From: GWE2-40-63 sp050251815
GTDB taxonomy: Bacteria > Bacteroidota > Bacteroidia > Bacteroidales > SZUA-534
DNA length: 64,000 nt
Reading direction: 5' to 3'
NCBI GenBank assembly: GCA_050251815.1
Contig: JBFWMB010000004.1
Coordinates: 1 to 64,000, forward strand
Shown here: positions 44,371 to 54,224 of the stretch, in pieces
Position numbering within the stretch: the stretch's first letter is position 1
Layout of the letters: the number at the start of each line of letters is the position of its first letter
Program-made: the position numbers and the translations under genes
The notes under the pieces: model-generated
What the model was told of the DNA's origin: nothing
The model's input: only the letters and a program-made list of their open reading frames with translations
Databases searched by the model: none

Positions 44371-46500
44371 ATGACAAAAATGCTTACACATAGTTTACTT
44401 ACTGCATTTATGGTTGTTTTGGCTGTAACCCGAGTTGCGGCACAAACAGCAATTACGGATTCGGTAAAAGTGTCGACCCCCGATTACACTAAAGATACGT
44501 CTGCTGTTGCGGTTGTTGACAGTTTAACTATTCAGACAGATACATTGGCCACTGACAGCATACCCATGGCAGATACTCTGGCTGCTACTCAAAGCAAATG
44601 GAATTTTTTAAAGGGGGGAAATGATTCGACCTACTTTTCGTTTTACGGGCATTTGCTCGAGGTTGATGACACCATACGCATTGAGTATTGGAACTACAAA
44701 CACCAAACCCATGAGCTGGAATTGCATGCCTACGACTCGAGTTTAACTGATTTGCATATTTTTCATCCGGCTTACCGAAACAGTTTCAACAATTCGTACC
44801 TGGGGAACACCGGAAATGCCGTGAAATCAAATTTATTTTTTGAACCCAATCCGGAAACCGATTTTGTTTTTTTACAATCCTTCACTCCTTATATTTTTGA
44901 ATCGGCCAATGCCAATTATTATAAAGTTCAGGTCCCGTTTACCAAATTTAGGGTTGATATGGGCCCAAAGGATGAACAAAATATTGATTTGCTACACACC
45001 CAAAACATTAATAAATACCTGAACGCATTTATTCATTTTAAGAATTATACCGGCGAAGGGCAATATATTCAACAAACCACGCGCAACAATACAGGAATCT
45101 TTGGGGGATCTTACACACAGGGAAGGTTTGCAACCCATGCAAATTACGTGTTTAGCCGCATCAGTTCGCTGGAAAATGGTGGGGTTGGTGATACGTATTT
45201 TATTACTGATACTACCTTTGGATCGACCAACGAAATAAACACCCGGCTTACCGGTGGTTCAACTTATTTTAAAGACCGTCAATTATTTTTCGATCAAAAA
45301 GTGGGCTTTTTTAAAACCAATGTCCCCGATACTGCTGAACGTGGTGCATTCTGGTTTAGCCTGCAGTACAATTATCAGTCGCATAAAAGCATTAAAATTT
45401 ACGAAGACACAGACGACACTTATATTAATAACAATTTGGAACAGTTGCATCTTTATGCCAACAATTATTCCAATGCGGCTACTTTCGATTCTACTTTCTA
45501 CCGAAGTAAAAAACAGTTTCTGCGCATTAATCTTGAAGAAAACCCCAAAAGCTATCCTTTTGTTGGTGCCTTTTTTGGTGTGGGATGGGATAAAAAAGAA
45601 TATGCCTACTTTAATAAAGATACCCTGTTCAATTATTCGAACCACACCAACAACAAAAGTCAATATTTTGAAGCCGGCATTTATCGCTTAAAAGGGAAAA
45701 AATTTAAGTTTGCTGCCAATTACACGTTTTATGTATCGGGCTACCGACAAAACGATTTTATATTGGATGGTTTTATAAGCCAGCAATTTGGAAAAGGGAA
45801 AAAAGAATTGGTGTTTAAGGCTGAAGGAAGTCAGCTGCGTGAAACTCCCGACTATTTGATGCAAAAATATTATTCGAATCATTACCGCTGGAATAATAAT
45901 TTTGATGCCCAATTCCGAACCAACCTGAAATTCAGCATGAATTTGCCGCATCATAAAACCAAACTGGGAGGCCGCTTTGCGGTATTAAGCAATTACATTT
46001 ATATGAATAACGACGCGCTACCGGAGCAATATTCCAACGCATTTTCGGCGTTTGATATTTATGTAAACAATCGGTTTGAGTTCTGGAAATTTGGAACCAT
46101 AACCCGCTTAAATTACCAGAAAACAACCAACGACCGAATACTTCCTTTACCTGAATTGTCGGGTTATTTTGCTTTGTATTATGCGCCAGATGTATATTTT
46201 AAAGATACCAAAGGCCGCATGCGATTTCAATTGGGAGCCGACGTATATTACTGGACCAGTTACTACGGAAAAGCTTATTCGCCGGCTTTAGCCATGTTTC
46301 ACAACCAAAACGAGCAGCAAATAGGAAATTATCCGTTTGTTGGCGTTTTTTGGAATGTTGAAATTAAGCGCCTTCGTTTTTACATCAGGTATGAGCACTT
46401 AAATTACCAGATGATGGAAACCAATTATTTTTTAGCTCCAAGTTATCCGGCCAACCCAAGCACACTGCGTTACGGATTGGTTTGGACCTTTTACAATTAA
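44371..46500 (+). CDS. Putative porin (Porin_10-like)
   Basis: A 709-residue outer-membrane barrel. The signal peptide ends RVAAQ, a Thr/Ser/Asp-rich linker follows (about 25-75), and the rest is long alternating beta strands rich in Tyr, Phe and Asn, ending in YGLVWTFYN. Layout and size fit the putative porin family of Bacteroidetes (PF14121), judged by layout only. I use ATG 44371; ATG 44380 is an alternative. Substrate is unknown. It converges on the photolyase gene with only 14 bp between the stops. Confidence 0.82.
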   Translation: MTKMLTHSLLTAFMVVLAVTRVAAQTAITDSVKVSTPDYTKDTSAVAVVDSLTIQTDTLATDSIPMADTLAATQSKWNFLKGGNDSTYFSFYGHLLEVDDTIRIEYWNYKHQTHELELHAYDSSLTDLHIFHPAYRNSFNNSYLGNTGNAVKSNLFFEPNPETDFVFLQSFTPYIFESANANYYKVQVPFTKFRVDMGPKDEQNIDLLHTQNINKYLNAFIHFKNYTGEGQYIQQTTRNNTGIFGGSYTQGRFATHANYVFSRISSLENGGVGDTYFITDTTFGSTNEINTRLTGGSTYFKDRQLFFDQKVGFFKTNVPDTAERGAFWFSLQYNYQSHKSIKIYEDTDDTYINNNLEQLHLYANNYSNAATFDSTFYRSKKQFLRINLEENPKSYPFVGAFFGVGWDKKEYAYFNKDTLFNYSNHTNNKSQYFEAGIYRLKGKKFKFAANYTFYVSGYRQNDFILDGFISQQFGKGKKELVFKAEGSQLRETPDYLMQKYYSNHYRWNNNFDAQFRTNLKFSMNLPHHKTKLGGRFAVLSNYIYMNNDALPEQYSNAFSAFDIYVNNRFEFWKFGTITRLNYQKTTNDRILPLPELSGYFALYYAPDVYFKDTKGRMRFQLGADVYYWTSYYGKAYSPALAMFHNQNEQQIGNYPFVGVFWNVEIKRLRFYIRYEHLNYQMMETNYFLAPSYPANPSTLRYGLVWTFYN

Positions 46501-46514
46501 ACGCCAATATAAAT

Positions 46515-47819
46515 TTACTGGTTAAGCGCATTTTTATAAACGCTTAAACACCGCTCGCGGGCTTTTTGATGCGCTATTATGGGTTCCAGGCCCTGGTTTC
46601 CGCCCCAGCGATTGATGTAAATTCCCTGTGCATCGAACTTCTCGGCCTGGGTATACGGATTGAAAATACGAAAATAAGGCGCCGCATCGCAACCTGAACC
46701 AGCAGCCCATTGCCAACCGCCATTATTACTACTGAGTTCGTAATCGGTTAAATGCTGCCCAAAAAAAGCTTCTCCTTTACGCCAGTCGATCAACAGGTGT
46801 TTGGTTAAAAAACTGGCCACAATCATTCGCGCCCGATTGTGCATTTGCCCGGTTTGCAGTAGTTGGTTCATGGCTGCATCAACTATCGGATAACCTGTTT
46901 TAGCCTGACACCATTTTTCAAAATCAGCAGTACGGGTATTCCATGGAATTTTATCGTAAGCCGGTTTAAAACTTTGGGTTACCACCTGCGGAAAATGCCA
47001 AAGTATTTGCATGTAAAACTCGCGCCAAATCAATTCGTTCAAGTAAGTCTCGTTCAAGGCTATTGCTTTTTTTACCAATTGCCTGATGCTTACTGTTCCA
47101 AATCGTAAATGTACCGACACCTGCGTTGTTCCGGCTTCGAGCGACAAATCGTTACGAGTCAGGTGGTAGTTTTTTATGCTAACTTCGTCAATTAAAGGAT
47201 GTCCCACCCCATGTTTTGTCGGTTGAAAACCAAGCGCTGCTATGGCTATCAGGTTTTGTACCTGTTCTACCCGATTCAAAGAGGAGAAAAAATCACTGGT
47301 ATTTACTGCTGTAATTGGTTTTTCAGCCAGTCTTTTTTTCCACTGTCGCATGTAAGGTGTAAAAACTGTATAGGGTTTGTTGTCGTCCTTAACCACTTCG
47401 TTTTTTTCAAAAATTACCTGATCTTTAAAACTTAAAAACGATGTACCAAGGGTTTCGCATAATTCCTTTATCTCAGCATCACGCCTGATAGCATAGGGTT
47501 CGTAATCGTGGTTTACATAAACCGATGCGATTTTGTACGCTGACAAAAGTTTTTTAAAAACCTCAAGGGGATTTCCATAAAAAACCCATACGTCGCTTCC
47601 CATCTGCACCAATTCCTTTTTTAACTGAGCTATGGTTTCGTAAATAAAACTGACCCTTCTGTCGCGCTTTTCGGTTAAATCATCAAGAATAGCTGAATCA
47701 AAAATAAAAAGTGGCTGTACTTTATTTGCTGATTTTAATGCCTGATAAAGTCCAGTATTGTCAGTCAAACGTAAATCGCGCCGAAACCAAAAAAGATTTA
47801 TATTTTCCTGTTTTTCCAT
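46515..47819 (-). CDS. phrB: Class I CPD photolyase (cryptochrome/photolyase family)
   Basis: Repairs cyclobutane pyrimidine dimers with blue light. The N-terminal antenna domain starts FWFRRDLRLTDNTGL, and the C-terminal FAD domain has WREFYMQILWHFP and the signature NNGGWQWAAGSGCDAAPYFR, which matches class I photolyases rather than cryptochromes. At 434 residues it is slightly short but complete. It is the last gene of the leftward carotenoid operon and overlaps the glycosyltransferase gene by 22 bp, so pigment and light-driven repair are co-expressed. Confidence 0.93.
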   Translation of the reverse strand: MEKQENINLFWFRRDLRLTDNTGLYQALKSANKVQPLFIFDSAILDDLTEKRDRRVSFIYETIAQLKKELVQMGSDVWVFYGNPLEVFKKLLSAYKIASVYVNHDYEPYAIRRDAEIKELCETLGTSFLSFKDQVIFEKNEVVKDDNKPYTVFTPYMRQWKKRLAEKPITAVNTSDFFSSLNRVEQVQNLIAIAALGFQPTKHGVGHPLIDEVSIKNYHLTRNDLSLEAGTTQVSVHLRFGTVSIRQLVKKAIALNETYLNELIWREFYMQILWHFPQVVTQSFKPAYDKIPWNTRTADFEKWCQAKTGYPIVDAAMNQLLQTGQMHNRARMIVASFLTKHLLIDWRKGEAFFGQHLTDYELSSNNGGWQWAAGSGCDAAPYFRIFNPYTQAEKFDAQGIYINRWGGNQGLEPIIAHQKARERCLSVYKNALNQ

Positions 47820-48880
47820 ATTAGTGCATTTTTTTTCTTCCCCCGGACCGAATAATAAGCCAAAATCCAGTAATTAAGCTGTTGAATAGGAACTAAGAGT
47901 AGGTGATGCCAGGGACTTTTTGTAATTAGGTTGCGAAGTAGTATCAGTAGTATTATTCCAACCAAACCAAGTATTAACCCTATGGGTGTAAGCCAAAATA
48001 AAGCGATCCATCCAAAAGTTGTGGTAAATAAATACAACACTAAAAAAAAGCTATTGTGTCCAAAAAAAGCAGTAAAATTTTTCGAAAAACCCTGAAGCGA
48101 TGCTTTGTAACTCTTATACATCCGGCACTTAATGGTTTCGTTTCCCAATAAGGTGGCGACCCTGAGGTGAAGTTTTTTATAAAAACGGATGATTTGAATA
48201 TCCTCCACCGGGTTTTTCTTTACCCAGGCGTGAGGCTGTAACTTTTGGTATACACCGGCATCGAAAAGCATAAACTGACCGTTTGCAGCTGCAAGCGAGG
48301 GTTTGTTACTAATAGAAACCAAAGGTAAAGGCAGTAAACTTAAAAGAATTTGCAGCATAATGGGAACCGTAACCTTCTCGCCCAGGGTTTGTGTTTCCTG
48401 TTCGGGAAACAGGCTTAATAAAGCCAGTTGTTTTTTTTCAGCAAAAGCCAAAGCGCGTTCAATTAATTCGGGTTCGGGAGTTACATCAGCATCTAAAAAC
48501 AAAAAATATTCTCCGCATGCCTGCTTAGCCAATTGGTAACATGCATGGTTTTTCCCCAGCCAGCCATCGGGTAGTTTTTCACCTTTTATGGGTTTAATAA
48601 CCTTTGAGATTGATGCAAATAATTGCAGTACTTCCCAGGTGTTATCGTCTGAATCGTCGTCGTAAACCAAAATTTCATAAGGAACATGTGTCTGTGCCAA
48701 TAGTTTTCCGAATAACAGGGGTAAAGTTTCGGCCTCATTTCGTGCCGGAATAAGTACGCTAACTGTTTTCTTTCCTGTATAGGTAGCTTTCTTAAGGTAG
48801 GGTCTCCAAAAAAAATTAACGCTTAAAACAATCAGGCGCAAAACCAAAAAAACCAAATAAATAATAGCTAAATAAATCAT
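47798..48880 (-). CDS. Family 2 glycosyltransferase of the carotenoid operon
   Basis: A 360-residue membrane glycosyltransferase: one N-terminal helix, a GT-A domain (SVLIPARNEAETLPLL, then LVYDDDSDDNTW and the metal-binding FLFLDADVTPE), and about three helices at the C-terminus. LPDGWLGKNHACYQLAKQA is typical of the CruC/CrtQ and hopanoid-type group that glycosylates lipids. In green sulfur bacteria CruC adds glucose to hydroxylated carotenoids, and the present context (cruF-like gene and acyltransferase) supports such a role. The ATG at 48880 overlaps the acyltransferase stop (ATGA), and I prefer it over upstream starts. Confidence 0.82.
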   Translation of the reverse strand: MIYLAIIYLVFLVLRLIVLSVNFFWRPYLKKATYTGKKTVSVLIPARNEAETLPLLFGKLLAQTHVPYEILVYDDDSDDNTWEVLQLFASISKVIKPIKGEKLPDGWLGKNHACYQLAKQACGEYFLFLDADVTPEPELIERALAFAEKKQLALLSLFPEQETQTLGEKVTVPIMLQILLSLLPLPLVSISNKPSLAAANGQFMLFDAGVYQKLQPHAWVKKNPVEDIQIIRFYKKLHLRVATLLGNETIKCRMYKSYKASLQGFSKNFTAFFGHNSFFLVLYLFTTTFGWIALFWLTPIGLILGLVGIILLILLRNLITKSPWHHLLLVPIQQLNYWILAYYSVRGKKKNALIWKNRKI

Positions 48881-49500
48881 GAGCTCCATTGATTTTGAGC
48901 TTGAACACACGCACTATGAAAACTATTGTAGCGCTCCTCCAATTTCTCCAACGTTTCCACTTCCCTAAAAGACACTTCTTTAAAATAAATATACAGCGTT
49001 GGTTTTTGTTGACTGAAATAATCGGTTAAACAAACGGTAAAAAGGATTTGGGCCTGAGCCGGGGCCTGTTTTAGCAATGCACCTATTCCGGGTTGAAATT
49101 TCTTGGGAACACTTGTCGATGCGTTAATTTTTCCTTCGGGATAAAAAACAACCAGGTTTTCACTATTGGAAAGCAACTCGAGCGTTGTATGTAACGATTT
49201 CCTCACAGAAATATGTCCAGGATTAATGGAATAAGCACCACAATGATTAAAATATTTTCGCTTTTCCAATTCTTTCTCAAGCATCATTACATGAAACCTT
49301 TTGTGTAGTTTTTTATCATTCAGATAAAGCATCCAAAAACCATCCCACCAGCTCGTATGATTACCAATAACCAGGAATGCCCGGTTCAGGTTTACAATTT
49401 CGCCAGTAAGTTTTACTTCGGTAAAATGCCGTTTTATAGCATAGCTACTGTACCAATTCAATAGTTTTATTCGCCAGGCACTATGTTTTGGAGCCAACAT
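48877..49500 (-). CDS. PlsC-type acyltransferase of the carotenoid operon
   Basis: A 207-residue membrane-associated acyltransferase of the lysophosphatidate acyltransferase fold. The catalytic NHTSWWD gives the HX4D motif, and VVFYPEGKIN supplies the substrate Glu-Gly loop. Position between a carotenoid hydratase-like gene and a glycosyltransferase suggests that it adds a fatty acid to the sugar, as CruD does in Chlorobaculum; a plain phospholipid role is the alternative. It starts 3 bp after the upstream stop and overlaps the glycosyltransferase start by 4 bp. Confidence 0.82.
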   Translation of the reverse strand: MLAPKHSAWRIKLLNWYSSYAIKRHFTEVKLTGEIVNLNRAFLVIGNHTSWWDGFWMLYLNDKKLHKRFHVMMLEKELEKRKYFNHCGAYSINPGHISVRKSLHTTLELLSNSENLVVFYPEGKINASTSVPKKFQPGIGALLKQAPAQAQILFTVCLTDYFSQQKPTLYIYFKEVSFREVETLEKLEERYNSFHSACVQAQNQWSS

Positions 49501-49503
49501 GAG

Positions 49504-50148
49504 TTAAAAAAAGGTTATGAAAAGATGCAATACAGAAAAAAACAAAAACTGCAAAACCAAAATGGGCAAAGCCATCGGGTTTCGACTATTTTTGACAAAC
49601 TTTGAGAATAAAAAAACAAAAAACGCAGCGGTAATAAACCACATTAGGTAGTTTTGAACCGGTATTATACCGCTTTGCCAGTACCACATTCCGGTACTAA
49701 CAGCTACAGGTTCCATCACAAAATCGTAGATAACCACCATTGATGAAGCTGACAGCATCTGAGACCATGTATTCCTAAACATTTTTCCGACAACTACCGA
49801 AGCTGCATAAGTTAAAAAAAACCAGTTGATTCCAATTAGCAAAGGAACTCCCATAAGCTTTGGACCCAAAGCTGTTCCGTAGGAATATTCTCCAAATAAA
49901 AGACCGGTTTTAACGCCAACAACTTCAATAGCAAAACCCAGAAAAGCAATAAGAATCATTACCGCATAATTCTGCAGGCTGTTTGGTTTATGAAAATATA
50001 CCAGTAAGAAAACATTTAATAAAAGGGCCAGAGGAATAAGCTGAATAAAAAATGAACGTGTTAAGGGCAGCATAAATCCTAAAGTTCCTATCAAATAAAA
50101 AATAATTAAAAATCGCTGGACTTTATTTACATTAGGAAGTAATTGCAT
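49504..50148 (-). CDS. Carotenoid biosynthesis protein of the CruF (DUF422) family
   Basis: A 214-residue protein with about seven membrane helices. It has the conserved family stretches FAIEVVGVKTGLLFGEYSYG, LLIGINWF and VIYDFVMEPVA, with the paired acidic residues expected of the carotenoid 1',2'-hydratase CruF. The enzyme adds water to the psi end of acyclic or monocyclic carotenoids, creating the hydroxyl group that a glycosyltransferase can use. The start at ATG 50148 is preferred over TTG 50172. It lies between the crtD-like and acyltransferase genes. Confidence 0.85.
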   Translation of the reverse strand: MQLLPNVNKVQRFLIIFYLIGTLGFMLPLTRSFFIQLIPLALLLNVFLLVYFHKPNSLQNYAVMILIAFLGFAIEVVGVKTGLLFGEYSYGTALGPKLMGVPLLIGINWFFLTYAASVVVGKMFRNTWSQMLSASSMVVIYDFVMEPVAVSTGMWYWQSGIIPVQNYLMWFITAAFFVFLFSKFVKNSRNPMALPILVLQFLFFSVLHLFITFF

Positions 50149-50203
50149 ACATATAGCATTTAGTTTTACCAATAAGTATTAACAGGGGTAAGTTACCAAT
50201 AAT

Positions 50204-51676
50204 TTAACTTTGCGCATCACCAATTAATTCGTCAACAATTTTAGCACTGCATAAACAAAGTGGAATGCCTCCTCCGGGATGAACACTTCCACCCACAAAA
50301 TATAAATTGTTAAACTTTCGGCTAAAATTAGCATGGCGGTTAAATGCACTTAACCGGCCGTTCGATGCATTGCCATATAACGAACCATGCCACGATCCGG
50401 TTTTCTGCTCAATTGTAATTGGCGTTGCGACTTGTTCCGAAACTATATAGTTTTCAATCTGAATCTGAAATTGTTTGTTAATTTTTGAAATCACCCGCTG
50501 CCTTGCAATAGCCAACATTTGATCCCAATCCTGTCCGTAGTTGGCCGGAGTATTTATCATAACAAACCAGTTTTCACAGCCTGTAGGGGCATCTTCAGGA
50601 ATTTGTTTCGAACTAATATAAATATAGATGGTAGGATCGGAATACAGACTCTTTTCTTTAAAAATTGCATCGAATTCTGCTTCGTAATTCTCGCTAAACA
50701 AAATATTATGTACTCCCAACCTGGGTGATAGTTTAGTTACTCCCCAATAAAAAATAATTCCTGAACTCGACAGAGCTTTGTTTTTTACAGCAGTTGGCTT
50801 TGATTGCTCAGGCATCAAATGGTGATAAAAACTTCTTGCATCGGTATTGGAAATTACCACATCGGCCAGCCATTTTTGGTGGTTGCTCTCAACGCCTTTA
50901 ACCCGCTTCTCCTCATATAAAATACGGGTAACTTTTGTATTAAAATAAAAAGTTATTCCAAGTTTTAAGGCCAGTTGATAAACGGCTTCAACCAACTGAT
51001 ACATGCCCTTTTTTGGCAAATAGCCGCCCAAATTATGTTCCAAATGGGCTATCATATTCAAGGTTGCCGGAGTTTCAAACGGATTGGAACCGTTGTATGT
51101 GGCATAGCGGTTAAATAATTGCCGTGCATATAAGGTTTTAAACCATTTACTGTTTCGTGAGTTCATGGTAAGCCAGGCATCAAGCTTATGCAGATGCAAC
51201 AGGGTTCGCTTAAACTCCGGTTTATTAAAATTTTTGATTTTATGAAATGAGTTAAATAAAAACACAGGAGCAGCAATCTCAAATAATCGGCGGTACTTAT
51301 CCAGGAATTTTAAAATACGCAATGCCGGTTCTCCTGTTTTCTTCTCCATTTCTGATGCAAAATCCTCAGCGTTGGCATGTGCACTAAAATAGGTTCCATC
51401 AGCATAAAAATAATTACATATGGGATCGATTTGCTCAACCTGAAAATAGTCGTCGGGGTTTTCTCCTGCAAGCGTGAAAAGTTCACGAGCCAGTTCAGGT
51501 AGCGTTAATAGCGACGGGCCGGTGTCCCAACGGTAAGCACCTTGACGAATTTCACCAATCTTACCGCCTGGTTTTTCAGCCTGCTCAAGTACCGTAACCT
51601 GAAAACCTCTTACTGCCATACGTATTGCCGACGCAAGACCTCCTATTCCTGCACCAATAACTATAGCTTTTTGCAT
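50204..51676 (-). CDS. CrtI-family carotenoid desaturase, probably CrtD
   Basis: A 490-residue FAD-dependent desaturase. The dinucleotide-binding motif is VIGAGIGGLASAIRMAVRG and the C-terminal family signature includes FVGGSVHPGGGIPLCLCSAK. The opening FDxGPSL-like stretch (RWDTGPSLLTLPELARELF) and the adjacent cruF-like gene fit 1-hydroxycarotenoid 3,4-desaturase (CrtD) better than phytoene desaturase; the second CrtI-family gene sits beside crtB. I start at ATG 51676, the first residue of the Rossmann strand; ATG 51721 would add a Lys/Asn-rich 15-residue tail. It heads the five-gene leftward operon. Confidence 0.85.
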   Translation of the reverse strand: MQKAIVIGAGIGGLASAIRMAVRGFQVTVLEQAEKPGGKIGEIRQGAYRWDTGPSLLTLPELARELFTLAGENPDDYFQVEQIDPICNYFYADGTYFSAHANAEDFASEMEKKTGEPALRILKFLDKYRRLFEIAAPVFLFNSFHKIKNFNKPEFKRTLLHLHKLDAWLTMNSRNSKWFKTLYARQLFNRYATYNGSNPFETPATLNMIAHLEHNLGGYLPKKGMYQLVEAVYQLALKLGITFYFNTKVTRILYEEKRVKGVESNHQKWLADVVISNTDARSFYHHLMPEQSKPTAVKNKALSSSGIIFYWGVTKLSPRLGVHNILFSENYEAEFDAIFKEKSLYSDPTIYIYISSKQIPEDAPTGCENWFVMINTPANYGQDWDQMLAIARQRVISKINKQFQIQIENYIVSEQVATPITIEQKTGSWHGSLYGNASNGRLSAFNRHANFSRKFNNLYFVGGSVHPGGGIPLCLCSAKIVDELIGDAQS

Positions 51677-51771
51677 ATTCTTTTTGCTTTTGTTTAATTT
51701 TTTGTTTTTTTTATTAAACATTTCAAATAACTTTTGGTTTTAATAAACATAAATTTATTCAAAAAATTAAA

Positions 51772-53259
51772 ATGGAAAAAAATATACTCATAGTAGGTAC
51801 GGGTTTGGCAGGTTTATCTTCAGCAGTAAGGCTTGTTAACCAAGGTTATAAAGTTGAGATGGTTGAAAAATACCACCAACCCGGAGGTCGGCTAAACCAG
51901 CTTAAAGCTTCAGGTTACACCTTCGATTTGGCGCCAACTTTCTTCAGCATGAGCTATGAGTTTAACGAATTGCTTCGCGATTGCAACATTAAACCACTTT
52001 TTGAATTTCAGGAACTTAATCCGCTTTATCATGTTTTTTTCAGAGACACCAAAAAACAATACCAATTATTCCGGGAACCCGAAAAACTGGCTAAACAGTT
52101 TAATGAAATAGAACCCAACTTTGAACAAAAATTTAAGAACTATATTGAAGGTGCAGGTGAACTTTTTCACGACACCATCGACAGCATTGTAAAACGCAAC
52201 TTCAACAATTTTTATAGCTATGTTTGGGCCATGATGCGTGTTCCGCCCAAACACCTTCCAAAACTTTTTCGCTCATTCTGGCAGGAACTCGAAAAACATT
52301 TTACCAGTAACGAAGTAAAAGAAATATTATCACTGGTAGCTTTTTTCCTGGGTGGCACGCCTTTTAACACACCTGCAATTTACACCTTGTTATCGTACAC
52401 CGAATTTATTCACGATGGCTACCACAACGTTAAAGGCGGAATGTACAACATTGTTGAAGGATTGGTGAACTACCTTACTGAAAAAGGCGTTAAATTTCAC
52501 TACAATACTGAAATTGTGGGTTACTATACCAACAAACATCAGCAATTGGAATACCTAATTGATACTCAAGGAAAAAAATGGTTGGCCGATTTATTTGTAA
52601 TTAATAGTGATGCAGCCCATTTCAGAGGTTCCGTTTTTAAAAGAACTGCGTTCACAGAACCCAAACTCGATAAAATGCAATGGACTATGGCTCCCTTTAC
52701 TATGTATGTGGGGGTTGAAGGAAAACTGAACAAGCTGGGACAACACAATTATTTTTTAGGTAATAATTTTAAGGAATATGCAAATAAAGTTTACACTGAG
52801 AACTTTGAAGCGGACAAACCCTATTATTATGTAAATATTCCATCTAAAAATAATGCCAATGCTGCTCCTGCCGATGGCGAGGCTCTTTTCTTTCTTTGTC
52901 CGGTTCCTGATCTTAGGATGCGTGCCGATTGGAGCAACAAAGAACAATTTGCTGATGCCATTATCAGCGATTTTGAAGAAATTACCGGATACCAAATAAA
53001 ATCAAAAATCCGAACCCTTACCATAATAGCTCCCGGCCAATGGGAAGCCAGTTTTAATTTATACAAAGGAAGTGGATTAGGACTGGGCCACAGCTTAAAG
53101 CAAATGGCCTGGTTTCGACCGAAAAACCACGACGAAAAATTCGCTAACGTGTTTTATACCGGTGCTTCAACTATTCCTGGGACTGGCTTGCCCATGGCCA
53201 TGATTAGTGCAAAACTAACCGTTGAACAAATTCTTAATAACTATGGATCTGTATCTTAA
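51772..53259 (+). CDS. crtI: CrtI-family phytoene desaturase
   Basis: A 495-residue FAD-dependent desaturase that would convert phytoene toward lycopene. It starts with ILIVGTGLAGLSSAVRLVNQ and ends with the signature FYTGASTIPGTGLPMAMISA. The stop overlaps the ATG of phytoene synthase by 17 bp, the classical crtI-crtB arrangement, which is why I assign phytoene desaturase here rather than to its divergent paralogue. The two paralogous genes read away from each other across a 95-bp AT-rich gap that must hold both promoters. Confidence 0.87.
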   Translation: MEKNILIVGTGLAGLSSAVRLVNQGYKVEMVEKYHQPGGRLNQLKASGYTFDLAPTFFSMSYEFNELLRDCNIKPLFEFQELNPLYHVFFRDTKKQYQLFREPEKLAKQFNEIEPNFEQKFKNYIEGAGELFHDTIDSIVKRNFNNFYSYVWAMMRVPPKHLPKLFRSFWQELEKHFTSNEVKEILSLVAFFLGGTPFNTPAIYTLLSYTEFIHDGYHNVKGGMYNIVEGLVNYLTEKGVKFHYNTEIVGYYTNKHQQLEYLIDTQGKKWLADLFVINSDAAHFRGSVFKRTAFTEPKLDKMQWTMAPFTMYVGVEGKLNKLGQHNYFLGNNFKEYANKVYTENFEADKPYYYVNIPSKNNANAAPADGEALFFLCPVPDLRMRADWSNKEQFADAIISDFEEITGYQIKSKIRTLTIIAPGQWEASFNLYKGSGLGLGHSLKQMAWFRPKNHDEKFANVFYTGASTIPGTGLPMAMISAKLTVEQILNNYGSVS

Positions 53260-54145
53260 AAACGCACTGCAATGCAGTAAAGAAACCACTAATAATTACA
53301 GTACCTCTTTTTCTTTGGGAGTAGGATTACTGGATAAGTCGATACGTCAGGCTATATATGCCATTTACGGTTTTGTGCGCTTTGCCGACGAAATTGTGGA
53401 CACGTTTTATGATCACAATCAGGAAGTGCTGCTGCAACAATTTAGAACCGATACTTTTCAAGCTATTGAACAGGGTATAAGCACCAATCCAATTATTCAT
53501 AGTTTTCAGTGGGCTGTTACTACTTATAAAATAGAGCATCATTTAATCGACTCTTTTCTAAACAGTATGGCAGTGGATTTAAACAAGACCCGTTTTACCG
53601 AGAGCGAATACAAAAATTATATTTATGGTTCAGCCGAAGTGGTGGGTTTAATGTGTTTGCGCGTGTTTTGTCACCAAAAACCTGAATTATATGCTGACTT
53701 GGTACACCCGGCACGAAAACTTAGCGAAGCTTTTCAAAAAGTTAATTTCTTACGCGACATGGAAGCTGATTACGACGAACGCGGACGCATCTACTTTCCA
53801 AAGATTGATTTCACTTTTTTTACTGAGTCCGATAAAAAACAGATTGAAAACGACATTGAAAACGACTTTAATCAGGCGCTTCAAGGAATTGCCTCTTTAC
53901 CTTTAAATTCAAGGTTCGGGGTGTATCTGGCCTATTCCTATTATTTGCTACTCTTAAACAAGATAAAACGTACTCCTGCTGAAAAATTAAAACAACAACG
54001 AATTCGCATCTCCAATTTTCAAAAATTCGGCATGTTGTTTTTTGCATACCTGAAATTTACTGTGCGCCAAGGTTCACTCGGAAAACAAAAAGCAAAATCA
54101 CAGCAAAGTTTTATAAAATCAAAAACGCAACAAGCTTATGTATAG
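53243..54145 (+). CDS. crtB: Phytoene synthase
   Basis: Condenses two geranylgeranyl diphosphates to phytoene, the first committed step of carotenoid synthesis. The 300-residue protein has both aspartate-rich substrate-magnesium motifs, FADEIVDTF near residue 46 and FLRDMEADYDERGR near 170, and YIYGSAEVVGLM typical of trans-isoprenyl synthases. Squalene synthase is an alternative of the same fold, but the adjacent desaturase settles it. I use ATG 53243; TTG 53222 would lie further inside crtI. Confidence 0.92.
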   Translation: MDLYLKNALQCSKETTNNYSTSFSLGVGLLDKSIRQAIYAIYGFVRFADEIVDTFYDHNQEVLLQQFRTDTFQAIEQGISTNPIIHSFQWAVTTYKIEHHLIDSFLNSMAVDLNKTRFTESEYKNYIYGSAEVVGLMCLRVFCHQKPELYADLVHPARKLSEAFQKVNFLRDMEADYDERGRIYFPKIDFTFFTESDKKQIENDIENDFNQALQGIASLPLNSRFGVYLAYSYYLLLLNKIKRTPAEKLKQQRIRISNFQKFGMLFFAYLKFTVRQGSLGKQKAKSQQSFIKSKTQQAYV

Positions 54146-54192
54146 TTGCGCAAACTGTCAGAAAACCTGTTGTGAATAAAATTTTTATTCTG

Positions 54193-54200
54193 CATCTTTG
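54193..54200 (+). promoter_or_regulatory. Candidate promoter -7 element of the small lipoprotein gene
   Basis: CATCTTTG differs from TAnnTTTG at the first base, but a TTG at 54170-54172 lies 20 bases upstream, as expected for -33. ATG 54225 follows 24 bases later. Confidence 0.4.
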
Positions 54201-54224
54201 AGCATTATAATAAACACAACTAAA

